Shown here in pieces: positions 9,202 through 17,630 of a stretch of DNA of 50,934 bases. A program made the translations under genes and the position numbers. Under the pieces are notes generated by a model, which saw only the letters and a program-made list of their open reading frames with translations, was not told the origin of the DNA and made no database searches. The DNA comes from Bordetella parapertussis (GTDB lineage: Bacteria; Pseudomonadota; Gammaproteobacteria; Burkholderiales; SG8-39), in assembly GCA_945897475.1 (NCBI GenBank), contig CAMDFL010000007.1:1-50934 (forward strand), in the 5' to 3' direction. The stretch's first letter is position 1. Each line of letters opens with the position of its first letter.

Positions 9202-10191
9202 ATGAAAAAAGCAATAGTTAAAAAAACGACTGTCGCGGTTCTCATGTTTTTCTTGGCCGGCCTGACCTCGAGCCCGGCCCTGCTGGCCCAGGCGTATCCG
9301 ATAAAACCTCTGCGCCTGCTGGTTCCGCTGCCGGCCGGATCGCTCACCGATCGCCTGGCGCGCATCCTCTCGCAACCGATCAGCCAGGCCTGGGGCCAGC
9401 CCATCGTAGTCGACAACCGTGGCGGCGCGAACGGCAACCTGGGCATGGATGTCTGCGCGCGATCAGGGTCGGACGGCTACACCGTGTGCATGCCCGATGG
9501 CAACATCATGACCCTCAATCCATTTGCCTACGCGAAGCTCAGCTACGACCCCTTGGAATTCGTTCCAATCATCCACATTGCGGAACTCGAACAAGGCATC
9601 GTGGTTCAGGCATCGATGCCGGTGAAAACGGTGCCCGAATTGATAGAGTACGCGCGCGCTCGGCCAGCGCAAGTCACCTGGGGATCAGCCGGCAACGGCT
9701 CTACCATGCACCTGTATCTCGAATGGCTGCAGGCGAAAACCGGGGTACGTTTCAATCATATTCCCTATAAGGGCCCGGCTGAGCTCAATAAAGCCATGGT
9801 CGCGGGCGAGGTGCAATCCTCCAACCTCACCACCGGCACCACCGCGCCCTTCGTCAGGGCAGGCAAACTGCGCTTAATCGCCGTAGTCACCGCCGCGCAG
9901 CGAAGCCAGTTCGCCGGCGACACACCCACTTTCGCCTCGCAAGGATTCGATCTGGATTTTCGCAACTGGCTTTTGATGGTGGCCCCCAAGGGCGTCAGCA
10001 ACGACATCGTGCGCAAGTGGAATTTGGAAATGAACAAAGCGATCAAAGACAGCTCGCTGATCGACAAGGTCACCTCGGTGGAGTCGATCAACTTCACCGG
10101 CGGCACACCCGAGGATTTGGCCGGCATATTGGAGAAGAAGCGCCGCGTGGGCGCCGAGTTGGCTAAGCTCGCTAATCTTAAGTACGAGTAG
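9202..10191 (+). CDS. Bug/TctC-family solute receptor 2
   Basis: A 329-residue periplasmic carboxylate receptor with a long lysine-rich n-region and a signal peptide ending near LLAQ, a mature start YPIKPLRLLVP, VDNRGGANGNLG, and the NHIPYKGPAEL segment. ATG at 9202 is chosen over ATG at 9196 because GGGGAG (9189-9194) is seven bases from the former and only one from the latter. It follows the hydroxyacid dehydrogenase by about 90 bases and probably belongs to the same transcript as the first receptor. It is clearly diverged from receptor 1, so this is not a recent duplication. Confidence 0.93.
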   Translation: MKKAIVKKTTVAVLMFFLAGLTSSPALLAQAYPIKPLRLLVPLPAGSLTDRLARILSQPISQAWGQPIVVDNRGGANGNLGMDVCARSGSDGYTVCMPDGNIMTLNPFAYAKLSYDPLEFVPIIHIAELEQGIVVQASMPVKTVPELIEYARARPAQVTWGSAGNGSTMHLYLEWLQAKTGVRFNHIPYKGPAELNKAMVAGEVQSSNLTTGTTAPFVRAGKLRLIAVVTAAQRSQFAGDTPTFASQGFDLDFRNWLLMVAPKGVSNDIVRKWNLEMNKAIKDSSLIDKVTSVESINFTGGTPEDLAGILEKKRRVGAELAKLANLKYE

Positions 10192-10238
10192 ACATCGTTT
10201 CAAAAACATAGCCTAGAACGCAGAACGGCCTCCGGGGA

Positions 10239-10390
10239 GAATGGCAATTACTTAAGCGCCGAAATCCGGAACAAAGAATAAAAAACAACTCTGCTTTATT
10301 CAGAAACCGCGTTTTTATACGAATGGTGTTTATCCGTATAAAAACGCGGATTGCGTGCGGCAGCGCTGCCAAAGCGATCTTCAGCGAATC
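10239..10390 (+). repeat. Partial copy of the 12371-12644 MITE-like element
   Basis: Begins GAATGGCAATTACT (one mismatch to the element's terminal repeat) and matches the reverse complement of 12644-12500 for about 130 bases. After GCTGCCAA it jumps to CGATCTTCAG, so about 85 bases are missing and no right end is visible. It contains a perfect hairpin with 15-bp arms (10307-10321 and 10335-10349, CCGCGTTTTTATACG) and a 13-base loop. It lies between receptor 2 and the HDOD gene. Confidence 0.85.
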
Positions 10391-10440
10391 AGCAACGCGC
10401 ACTGGACTTAAGTTCCGCGGCCACCTGCCGTAACGCTGTC

Positions 10441-11289
10441 ATGGACAGATCGAATTTCATCCCAGCTCCCCTCGACGAATGGCCCGCCTCGGTAGACGCC
10501 TGGGTGGCGCTGGTCGGTCGAAGCACCTTGCCGCTGCTGCCAGCCACAGGCGCGACGCTGGATTGTTTTCGCCGCGACGCCGATGAGATTGATGTGCACG
10601 GTATCACTGAAAGATTGCCCGACGACCCGCTATTCGTGGCAAAGCTTTTCGCTTATCTGGCGCGCATCCGCGGCTCGCACGCCTCGGCCGATATAGGCAC
10701 TGTCGGCCGCGCGATATTCATGATTGGTACGTTGCCGTTCCTGCGCGCCTTCGAAGGCGCTCCAACCATCTCTGTCAAATTTATGCCCGACCGCGACGCG
10801 CGACGCGGACTCATACGCGCCATTCGCCGCTCTCGACGCGCTGCGCGCTTCGCGCATGCATTGGCCGTCTGGCGCAATGACAAAGCGGCGGAGGAAGTCA
10901 GCGTCGCCGCGCTGCTACATGACATCGCCGAGATGCTGGTCTGGATACTCGCGCCACGCGCGGCCAAGAGGATGCAAGCCCTGCAAAGCGCCGACTCGAC
11001 ATTGCGCAGCAAAAACGCTCAGCAAATGGTATTGGGATTCGAACTGGAGGAATTATTAGCGCAGCTTGCCATCCGCTGGCATCTGCCTGAGCAAATTGTG
11101 GCCATGATGATTGAGAATCCGCGTAGTGGAACCCGCGGACAAATCGTTGCGCTCGCCACCAATCTCGCCCGCCACTCAACCGGTGGATGGGACAACGCCG
11201 CGCTACCCGACGATTTCCGGAATATCGCGCGCCTGCTGGTGATCAACCCGGTACAGGCCCGCGCCATAGTCCACGCCCCGCCGTTCTAG
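10441..11289 (+). CDS. HDOD-domain protein
   Basis: A 282-residue protein with an HDOD domain, a degenerate HD-phosphohydrolase fold used as a signalling scaffold. WVALVGRSTLPLLPATGATL, the region around FVAKLFAYLARIRGSH, VGRAIFMIGTLPFL and the AALLHDIAEMLVWILAP helix are typical; the metal-binding HD pair is only partly retained. HDOD proteins act in cell-cycle, motility or c-di-GMP-linked regulation. The start at 10441 (MDRSNFIPAP) is a choice: no strong ribosome site is visible, and the frame is open a further 30 codons into the upstream repeat. Its stop and that of the convergent dehydrogenase share one CTAG. Confidence 0.8.
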   Translation: MDRSNFIPAPLDEWPASVDAWVALVGRSTLPLLPATGATLDCFRRDADEIDVHGITERLPDDPLFVAKLFAYLARIRGSHASADIGTVGRAIFMIGTLPFLRAFEGAPTISVKFMPDRDARRGLIRAIRRSRRAARFAHALAVWRNDKAAEEVSVAALLHDIAEMLVWILAPRAAKRMQALQSADSTLRSKNAQQMVLGFELEELLAQLAIRWHLPEQIVAMMIENPRSGTRGQIVALATNLARHSTGGWDNAALPDDFRNIARLLVINPVQARAIVHAPPF

Positions 11290-12242
11290 TCGAATGGATA
11301 GACACCCGGCCTGGGATCGTAGGCGTGTTCGATGCCGTGCATGCCCGAACGCAGCATCGCATCCCAGGACCCCATGGTGGTTGCGCCGATATGCGGTGAA
11401 GCAAACATGGTGGGAAGCTTGAGCAAGGGATTGTTGTTGGCAGGTTCAACATCGAACACATCGAAGGCCGCGCCGGCCAAGTGGCCGCTTTTCAGATTCT
11501 CGGCAAGCGCAGTCTCATCCACCATGCCACCGCGCGCGCAATTCACCAGGATCATGCCGGGCTTTAATTTCGCCTGTACCTGTGGCGAATACATGCCGAT
11601 TGTGGATCTGTTCTTTGACAGATGAATGGTGAGAATGTCGGAGCGCGCCCACAATTCCTCGGCGTCAACCTTCTCTACATTGTCAAATTGCTTGTAGAAA
11701 TCACTGAAATCCTCCCGATCGCAAGCAAGAATCTTCACGCCATAGGGCTGCAAAAGCTTCACCACTTCCTTGCCGATGTGGCCAACGCCGTGTATGCCCA
11801 CGGTGCGTCCGCGAAGATCGCCACCAAATCCCATCGGCCCCTTCCACTCGCCACGATTGAGAACCGAGGAATAAATATGCACCCGGCGCACCGTCAATAC
11901 CATATAGCAAACTGCCAGCTCCGAAACTGAAATCTTGTTGATACCCGGCACCCACCACATCTTGATGCCGTACTTGTTGAGAATAGCGGGGTCGATGTGA
12001 TCGACACCGGCGGAACAAAGCGACACCACTTTTAACTCCGGCAATGCCGCGCACACTTCATCGGTGAATCGGTTCAGACCGATGACCGCAGTGTCATAGC
12101 CTTTAAGAAATTCGATCAAGTTTGCGCCCTGCATCAACACCCCTGGCGCGCTGAATTTGGCGCCCGGATATTTGGCGGCAAGCTCAGCCTTAATTTCCGG
12201 GAAAAAATCGAAGTAAGGCAGAGGTACGGCGACTTTGCGCAT
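11286..12242 (-). CDS. D-2-hydroxyacid dehydrogenase-like protein
   Basis: A 318-residue NAD-dependent D-isomer-specific 2-hydroxyacid dehydrogenase family member. VVSLCSAGVDHID is the substrate-domain motif, HGVGHIGKEVVKLL the dinucleotide-binding loop, and VNCARGGMVDETAL and FASPHIGATT the catalytic arginine/histidine regions. It is distinct from the paralogue at 8093. It is monocistronic on the minus strand, tail-to-tail with the HDOD gene (4-base overlap). Its upstream side abuts a REP-like palindrome and a MITE-like element. The substrate is unknown; phosphoglycerate- or hydroxypyruvate-type activity is equally possible. Confidence 0.9.
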   Translation of the reverse strand: MRKVAVPLPYFDFFPEIKAELAAKYPGAKFSAPGVLMQGANLIEFLKGYDTAVIGLNRFTDEVCAALPELKVVSLCSAGVDHIDPAILNKYGIKMWWVPGINKISVSELAVCYMVLTVRRVHIYSSVLNRGEWKGPMGFGGDLRGRTVGIHGVGHIGKEVVKLLQPYGVKILACDREDFSDFYKQFDNVEKVDAEELWARSDILTIHLSKNRSTIGMYSPQVQAKLKPGMILVNCARGGMVDETALAENLKSGHLAGAAFDVFDVEPANNNPLLKLPTMFASPHIGATTMGSWDAMLRSGMHGIEHAYDPRPGVYPFD

Positions 12243-12305
12243 GAGACTTCCTTTTAGACTGAGGTTAGAGATGAATCAGCGGATTCTATTTTGTGAAATT
12301 AAATG

Positions 12306-12370
12306 GGGTCGGAGTCACATTAATCTCAAAGTGAATTGAACTCGATACGAAATTAATTTGACTCTGACCC
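12306..12370. repeat. REP-like palindrome (GGGTC...GACCC), copy 1
   Basis: Two 19-base arms, GGGTCGGAGTCACATTAAT (12306-12324) and ATTAATTTGACTCTGACCC (12352-12370), pair with two mismatches around a 27-base loop. The same GGGTCRGAGTCA motif recurs at 17590. It directly abuts the MITE-like element, which is itself followed by GACTCTGAACCC, so the element looks inserted into or bounded by this repeat. Confidence 0.8.
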
Positions 12371-12644
12371 GAATGGCACTTACTTATCGGTTTTTGGCTC
12401 GTCCCCTCCTGCCGCGAACGGGTTACTGAAGATCGTTGATTTCGGGCGGATGGCTTCATCATCGGCGCGAAAACAACGATCCGCACGAACGGATTTATCG
12501 TTCGTGAAGGATTTGGCAGCACTGCCGCGGGCGAACTGCGTTTTTATACGGATAAATACCATCTGTATAAAAACGCGGTTTCTGAATAAAGCAGAATGGG
12601 TTGATTCTTTGTCCTGGATTTCGGCGCCTGAGTAAGTGCCATTC
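12371..12644. mobile_element. MITE-like element, 274 bp, 14-bp terminal inverted repeats
   Basis: Perfect 14-base terminal inverted repeats, GAATGGCACTTACT (12371-12384) and AGTAAGTGCCATTC (12631-12644). It has no coding capacity but contains internal hairpins: CACGAACG...CGTTCGTG near 12484-12506, and GCGTTTTTATAC...GTATAAAAACGC (12538-12549/12565-12576). Both sides are flanked by a GACTCTGA(A)CCC direct repeat. A second, internally deleted copy lies at 10239-10390 in opposite orientation. Length, ends and copy number fit a non-autonomous transposable element; the transposase family is unknown. Confidence 0.75.
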
Positions 12645-12673
12645 GACTCTGAACCCAATTAGACCCGAATCAT

Positions 12674-13918
12674 TTACGCTGGCGCCGCGGCCATTCTGGT
12701 GGTGGGCTGGGTCTGCATGAACATTTGCGCAATGCCGGCCGAAAGGCCAATGGCCACGCCGATCTGCCATGCCATGTCGTAATTGCCCATGGCATCGAAT
12801 ATCAATCCTCCGCCCCAGGCGCCGACGAATGATCCGGCCTGATGGCTGAAAAAAGCGATACCCGAGAGTGTCGCCATGTAGCGAAGACCGAAAATATGAC
12901 CGATCAACCCGCTCACCAATGGCGCGGTGCCCAGCCACAGCAGGCCCATCGCGGCGGCGAATATGACCGTCGACGTGGGAGTTGGCTCGGACATGAAATA
13001 CACCACGATAAACAGGGACCGCAGGATATACACGCTTCCCAATAAATACTGTTTTGGCAGCTTGCCGCCCATCCAACCCAGCACATAGCAACCGATGGCA
13101 TTGAACCCGCCGATGGTGGCAAGCGCGGTCGCGGAGAGCTCGGGGGATTGCCCGCACATTGCGAGGTAGGCGGGTAAATGCGTTGTGATGAACACCAGTT
13201 GCAGACCGCAGACAAAGAAAGCGATCGCCATGGTGACAAAGCCCTTGTGATTGGCGGCTTCGATCAGCGCGGATTTCAGTGACAGACCGGCATCGCGGTC
13301 CATCGCGCCGGGCAAGGGCCTATGCACTCTGCCATCGCCCGCTCCAGCAAAATAGGCGCCAGGAATCATCACCACGCACAGGCCTATAAAACCCACCAAG
13401 GCAATCTGCCAACCCTGACTCCCAATCAAGCCCTGCGCCATCGGCGCGGCGATAAAACTGCCAATCGAGCCCAGCGAGGACACCAAACCCAGGGTGACGC
13501 TGCGCTTGGCCGGCGACACCACTTTGGCGCTGGCGGCCAAGGCGAGGCTGAGCGATACGCAGGACATTGCCAGACCGATCAACACGCCCATGCCGAGTAT
13601 CAACATCAAGGAACTCTTTGCCACCATGGTCACCGCCAGACCGGCGGCAAACAATATCGATCCGAAGAGGGTGATGCGACGCACGCCGAACTTGTCGGCA
13701 AACGCGCCTGTCAGCGGTTGCGTCACACCCCAAATGATATTTTGGAGTGCAAGGGCCAGAGTGAAATCAGCCACCGATACGCCGATATCCTGGGTAACAG
13801 GCGCTACGAACAGGCCGAAACTCTGGCGCATTCCCATGCTCATGGTGAGCATGAGGCTCGCGCCTATGATCACAGAATACATCTGTGCCTGATTGATTTT
13901 TTGAGATGAATCGGTCAT
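12674..13918 (-). CDS. MFS transporter (monocarboxylate/oxalate-antiporter-like)
   Basis: A 414-residue, 12-helix major facilitator transporter. MRQSFGLFVAPVTQDIG in the first helix region, ADKFGVRRITLFGS (the loop 2-3 motif) and the symmetrical second half after SLKSALIEAANHKG place it with OxlT/MCT-like bacterial transporters. The start MTDSSQKINQ (13918) is chosen because the 17 codons before it are polar and unlike the family. It is divergently placed from AT-rich DNA with a palindrome (13974-13991), and next to the CoxL-like gene on the same strand. It probably moves an organic anion; the substrate is unknown. Confidence 0.88.
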   Translation of the reverse strand: MTDSSQKINQAQMYSVIIGASLMLTMSMGMRQSFGLFVAPVTQDIGVSVADFTLALALQNIIWGVTQPLTGAFADKFGVRRITLFGSILFAAGLAVTMVAKSSLMLILGMGVLIGLAMSCVSLSLALAASAKVVSPAKRSVTLGLVSSLGSIGSFIAAPMAQGLIGSQGWQIALVGFIGLCVVMIPGAYFAGAGDGRVHRPLPGAMDRDAGLSLKSALIEAANHKGFVTMAIAFFVCGLQLVFITTHLPAYLAMCGQSPELSATALATIGGFNAIGCYVLGWMGGKLPKQYLLGSVYILRSLFIVVYFMSEPTPTSTVIFAAAMGLLWLGTAPLVSGLIGHIFGLRYMATLSGIAFFSHQAGSFVGAWGGGLIFDAMGNYDMAWQIGVAIGLSAGIAQMFMQTQPTTRMAAAPA

Positions 13919-13973
13919 GGATGCGCGCCTGAAAATTACACTGCAGGTCTTGCCTTGTCGGCAAGGCATTTAC

Positions 13974-13991
13974 AATACCGTATTTGGTATT
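13974..13991. promoter_or_regulatory. Possible operator palindrome upstream of the MFS gene
   Basis: AATACC-GTATTT-GGTATT forms six-base perfect arms around a six-base spacer in AT-rich DNA, 56 bases before the MFS start. The symmetry fits a dimeric repressor site. No regulator gene is adjacent, so this is only a candidate. Confidence 0.3.
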
Positions 13992-14051
13992 TAATATTGA
14001 TTCTAATATCCATGAATAAACACTTCCAACCAACCACTCTTAAAGATTTGT

Positions 14052-16394
14052 CTATTTTCTGGCGGCTTGTATTGCCTGCCACACTCGTAACGGCGTCGCC
14101 GGCATATCAAAGCGCGCAATCCCCAGCGGCTTCAAGGCATCCAGAATCGCGTTCATCATCACCGCCAAGGCCCCGGTGGTTCCGGCCTCACCCCCACCTT
14201 TGACGCCCAGCGGATTTCCCTTGGTGATGACCTCGTTATTTTCAAGCTTGAACTCCGGGAACATATCCGCGCGAGGCATGCCGTAGTCCATGAAGGAGCC
14301 GGTGAGGATCTGCCCATCGTCATCGTGTATGAGGTGTTCGATCAGCACCTGTCCCACACCCTGCACGATGCCGCCGTGCGTCTGGCCATCGACGATCATC
14401 GGATTCACCACCCGCCCCACATCATCGATGCAGACATAGCGGACGATCTCGACGATACCAGTATCAGGATCGATTTCAATTTCCGCCGCAGCGCAACCGT
14501 TTGGGTAGGCCGGAATACGGCCGACGAATTTGGAATCGCCCGAAAGCGCACCGCGAAGATCTTCGGGCACCTTATCGGTGATTGCGGCGCGCGCTGCCTC
14601 GAATAAGCTCACCGAACGATCGGTGCCGTCAACGGTAAATTTCCCTTCGCCAAATTGAATATCGGAGGTCGCCGCTTCCAGCAGATGCGCTGCAATTTTT
14701 TTGCCCTTGTCGATAATCTGCTCGGAGGCCTTGACCATCACGAAACCGCCAAGGCGAAGCGATCGGTCCGAATGCGTCCCACCGCCTTCGAGCACGATAT
14801 CCGAGTCGCCGGTGATGATGTTCACATCGTTCATCGGAACGCCAAGCCAGGATTCGATCACTTGGGCAAAACTCGTCTCATGCCCCTGGCCGCCGGATTG
14901 CGTGCCAATGATCACGTCGATCTTGTCGGCATCGGTGCGTACCGTGATGTTTGATCGCTCAATGGGTGCGCCCACCGGCGTCTCGATGTAATTGGCAAGA
15001 CCGATGCCGGAGAGCTTTCCTCGACCACGGGCTTGGTCGCGGCGCGCGCCATAGCCCTTCCAGTCGATCAACTCCATGCAGCGGTCCATGTTTTTCTCGA
15101 ACTGGCCGCAATCATAGGTAAGCCCGCCCGCCATCTTGAAGGGGAAATCCGTTTCCGCAATAAGATTTCGCCTGCGCAACTCGATGCGATCGATGCCGGT
15201 TTTCTCGGCGGCCAGATCCACCAGTCGCTCCATCGCCAGCATCGCCTGCGGGCGCCCCGCGCCGCGGTAATTCACCGAAGGCAGGGTATTGGTGAGAATG
15301 CCGATCGCATGCATGCCAAGGAACGGCGTCTTGTACACCGTGGTGGCGATGCGTGAACCATTCGCCGCTGGAACGTAGGACACGCAATTGCCGCCGCAAT
15401 TCGAATAAATAGTTTGTTTTAACGCGAGAAATTTTCCATTTACGTCCAAGGCAAGCGATGCGCGAATGGTGACGTCGCGCGCCTGGTAGTCGGACAAAAA
15501 CGCCTCGGAACGGTCGCTGGTCCATTTGACGGGGCGGGTGAGTTTGCGCGAGGCCCACATAGCCAGCACATATTCAGGATACAAATGCGAGCGTGGCCCA
15601 AATCCGCCGCCAGTGTCTCTTGTAAAAACTCTGATTTTCGAGGGGTCGCAGGAGAACACCAGCGCCGCATTGCCCTTCAAGCGATGCACACCTTGCGAGC
15701 CGGCATGCAGAATAAAACGGCCCTCCGGGGTGAATTCGGCGAGACAGCCGCGCGGCTCCATTTGCGCATTCGCCACGCGATTGAAGGGGAATTCCTCCTC
15801 GACCACATAAGCTGCCTTTTTAAACGCCTCGTCCGCGCCGGCGTGATCGCCATGTAATCCATCAAACGCGATGTTATTGGGCTGCTCGTCCCAGACCGTG
15901 GGCGCGCCGGGTTTGATCGCCTCCATGCCGCGCGTCACCGCAGGCAGCACCTCGTAATCGACTGCTATCAATTCAGCGGCATCGCGCGCCTTTTGCAAGG
16001 TCTCCGCGACCACGAAAGCCACGACCTCGCCGATGTGGTGAATCTTGTCGCTGACAATTGGAAGGTTGGGCGCAGAAAACGCCGGCTTGCCATCGGCCTG
16101 AGTGAAACACGGAACCGTATGATCCTCGGGCTTCACCGTCATGGCGCCGTGCGGGATGCCCTTCAATCCATCGGCTGCGTAATCGGCACCGGTCAACACC
16201 AACACTACCCCAGGTGCTTTTTTCGCCTCTGTTATATCGATGCTTTTCAGCCTCGCATGCGCGTGATAGGCGCGCAACGCATAAGCATAAACCTGCCCAT
16301 CCGCACGCATATCGTCGGCGTACTGCCCTTTGCCGGTCAAAAGTCTGAAATCCTCGCGGCGCGGAATGTGCGCGCCTATTCCCTTATTCACCAT
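14052..16394 (-). CDS. Xanthine dehydrogenase-family molybdopterin-binding subunit (CoxL-like)
   Basis: A 780-residue large subunit of the molybdenum hydroxylase family (CO, aldehyde and xanthine dehydrogenases). GIGAHIPRREDFRLLTGKG at the N-terminus, GGGFGPRSHLYPEY, and the catalytic glutamate in GGGEAGTTG (about residue 736) are present. The active-site loop reads YRGAGR, as in form II CoxL proteins, not the AYXCSFR of true CO dehydrogenase, so an aldehyde or heterocycle is a likelier substrate. GTGAGG precedes ATG 16394, supporting that start over GTG 16406. The FAD and Fe-S subunits usually encoded beside it are absent, so it must borrow partners from elsewhere or be an orphan. Confidence 0.9.
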   Translation of the reverse strand: MVNKGIGAHIPRREDFRLLTGKGQYADDMRADGQVYAYALRAYHAHARLKSIDITEAKKAPGVVLVLTGADYAADGLKGIPHGAMTVKPEDHTVPCFTQADGKPAFSAPNLPIVSDKIHHIGEVVAFVVAETLQKARDAAELIAVDYEVLPAVTRGMEAIKPGAPTVWDEQPNNIAFDGLHGDHAGADEAFKKAAYVVEEEFPFNRVANAQMEPRGCLAEFTPEGRFILHAGSQGVHRLKGNAALVFSCDPSKIRVFTRDTGGGFGPRSHLYPEYVLAMWASRKLTRPVKWTSDRSEAFLSDYQARDVTIRASLALDVNGKFLALKQTIYSNCGGNCVSYVPAANGSRIATTVYKTPFLGMHAIGILTNTLPSVNYRGAGRPQAMLAMERLVDLAAEKTGIDRIELRRRNLIAETDFPFKMAGGLTYDCGQFEKNMDRCMELIDWKGYGARRDQARGRGKLSGIGLANYIETPVGAPIERSNITVRTDADKIDVIIGTQSGGQGHETSFAQVIESWLGVPMNDVNIITGDSDIVLEGGGTHSDRSLRLGGFVMVKASEQIIDKGKKIAAHLLEAATSDIQFGEGKFTVDGTDRSVSLFEAARAAITDKVPEDLRGALSGDSKFVGRIPAYPNGCAAAEIEIDPDTGIVEIVRYVCIDDVGRVVNPMIVDGQTHGGIVQGVGQVLIEHLIHDDDGQILTGSFMDYGMPRADMFPEFKLENNEVITKGNPLGVKGGGEAGTTGALAVMMNAILDALKPLGIARFDMPATPLRVWQAIQAARK

Positions 16395-16438
16395 CTTGAT
16401 CCTCACTATGTCTAAACCCTTGCTGATTTCATACCGAT

Positions 16439-16453
16439 TGTAGTAGCACTACA
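16439..16453. promoter_or_regulatory. Candidate operator upstream of the CoxL-like gene
   Basis: TGTAGT-AGC-ACTACA, six-base perfect arms around a three-base spacer, about 45 bases upstream of the start at 16394. The position fits a promoter-overlapping regulator site. No experimental consensus is recognised. Confidence 0.35.
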
Positions 16454-16548
16454 TTGACATTTTGACCTTTGTCACGTTTTCTCCAGGGCTTCGCAACCCC
16501 TATTGGGTAGACGCCATGGGCAGCATTCGATTGCTGCGAGTGTAACGC

Positions 16549-16566
16549 GCTCGATCTCGATCGAGC
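16549..16566. other. Perfect 8-bp inverted repeat
   Basis: GCTCGATC-TC-GATCGAGC lies between the end of receptor 3 and the promoter region of the CoxL-like gene. The two-base loop is too tight for an intrinsic terminator and there is no U-run, so a protein-binding palindrome is more likely. Confidence 0.35.
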
Positions 16567-16590
16567 AGTCAATGTATTGCCGCAATCATA

Positions 16591-17568
16591 CTACTCGAAC
16601 TTCGCCCCAGAATCCCTCACCAGCCTGCCCTTGCTCTCCATCTCGGCGCGTATGAACGCATCGAAATCGGCAGCGCCAAGCGGCGCGACCTCATAACCGT
16701 ACTCATCGAACTTCGGCCGCAGGTCAGGGGCGTTAGCCAAGCGAATCACGTCCGCCGAAATCTTTTGAACCACCTCGCGCGGCGTGCCTGCGGCGACGAT
16801 GAATCCGCTCCAGGTAGTCAGGTCGTACCCCGGCAGGGCGGCGGACAACGGCGGGTATTCGGGAAAGATCGCGCTTTTCCCCGGATTGGTGACCGCCAAT
16901 ACTTTGAGTTTGCCCGATTTAACCAGCGGCATCGCCGAATTGAGAATGACAAACGCCACCGGCACGCGCCCGCCCAGCATGTCCTGGTACAGCGGCGCGC
17001 CCCCCTTGTAGGGAACGTGCACCATCTTCGCGCCGGCCATGTATTTGAACAGTTCTCCGGCCAGATGCGCGCCAGTGCCGATGCCATTGGATCCGTGCGA
17101 CAGAAAATCGGGTTTGCTGCGCGCAAGTTCTATCAAGCCTTTTACGTCGTTGATGCCAAGTGAGGGCAGCACCGCCAGTCCTATGACGTTGAAACCCAGG
17201 CGAGCCACCGGCACAAAATCGCGAAGGCTGTCGTAGGGCAACTTCGGATTGATGGTCGGATTGATGGCGTGGGCGCTGGTCACCAGACCGATGACATGGC
17301 CGTCAGGGGCGCTACGGGCAACGTACTGCGTCCCAACGATGACGCCACCGCCCGGCTTGAAATCCACCAGCACCGGCAGGCCCCAATACTCCTGGAGCTT
17401 GCCCGCCACCATGCGAGCCAATACGTCATTGGCTCCGCCAGGCGCCTGCGGCACGATGATAGCCGCGGGCTTGGTGGGAAAAGCGAGCGCCGCTGCAGAG
17501 ACTCCCGCAAGCAAGAATGCAACAAGCATGCGCGAAAAATAACAAAACGCTCCGCGCGCTTGCATCAT
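16591..17568 (-). CDS. Bug/TctC-family solute receptor 3
   Basis: A 325-residue periplasmic carboxylate receptor. The signal peptide ends near ALAF, the mature protein starts FPTKPAAIIVPQAPGG, and VDFKPGGGVIVGTQY and VHVPYKGGAPLYQDML are the ligand-contact segments. It is encoded on the minus strand between the 2-hydroxyacid oxidase gene (upstream) and the CoxL-like gene (downstream), so the three could form one catabolic unit. No membrane subunits of the transporter are nearby. Either methionine of the MM start could be used. Confidence 0.93.
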   Translation of the reverse strand: MMQARGAFCYFSRMLVAFLLAGVSAAALAFPTKPAAIIVPQAPGGANDVLARMVAGKLQEYWGLPVLVDFKPGGGVIVGTQYVARSAPDGHVIGLVTSAHAINPTINPKLPYDSLRDFVPVARLGFNVIGLAVLPSLGINDVKGLIELARSKPDFLSHGSNGIGTGAHLAGELFKYMAGAKMVHVPYKGGAPLYQDMLGGRVPVAFVILNSAMPLVKSGKLKVLAVTNPGKSAIFPEYPPLSAALPGYDLTTWSGFIVAAGTPREVVQKISADVIRLANAPDLRPKFDEYGYEVAPLGAADFDAFIRAEMESKGRLVRDSGAKFE

Positions 17569-17589
17569 TCGGTCGTCCCTGAACTAACT

Positions 17590-17630
17590 GGGGTCAGAGT
17601 CAGATTAATTAATGCGAACACTCCGACCCC
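17590..17630. repeat. REP-like palindrome, copy 2, overlapping a gene's 3' end
   Basis: GGGGTCAGAGT (17590-17600) and ACTCCGACCCC (17620-17630) form an imperfect palindrome like the one at 12306, including the ATTAATT core. The last codons and the stop of the 2-hydroxyacid oxidase gene (stop at 17609) lie inside it. Confidence 0.75.

Noticed and set aside
14052..16394. True aerobic carbon monoxide dehydrogenase (CoxL form I)
   Set aside because: The AYXCSFR active-site loop is absent (YRGAGR instead) and the coxM and coxS genes are missing.
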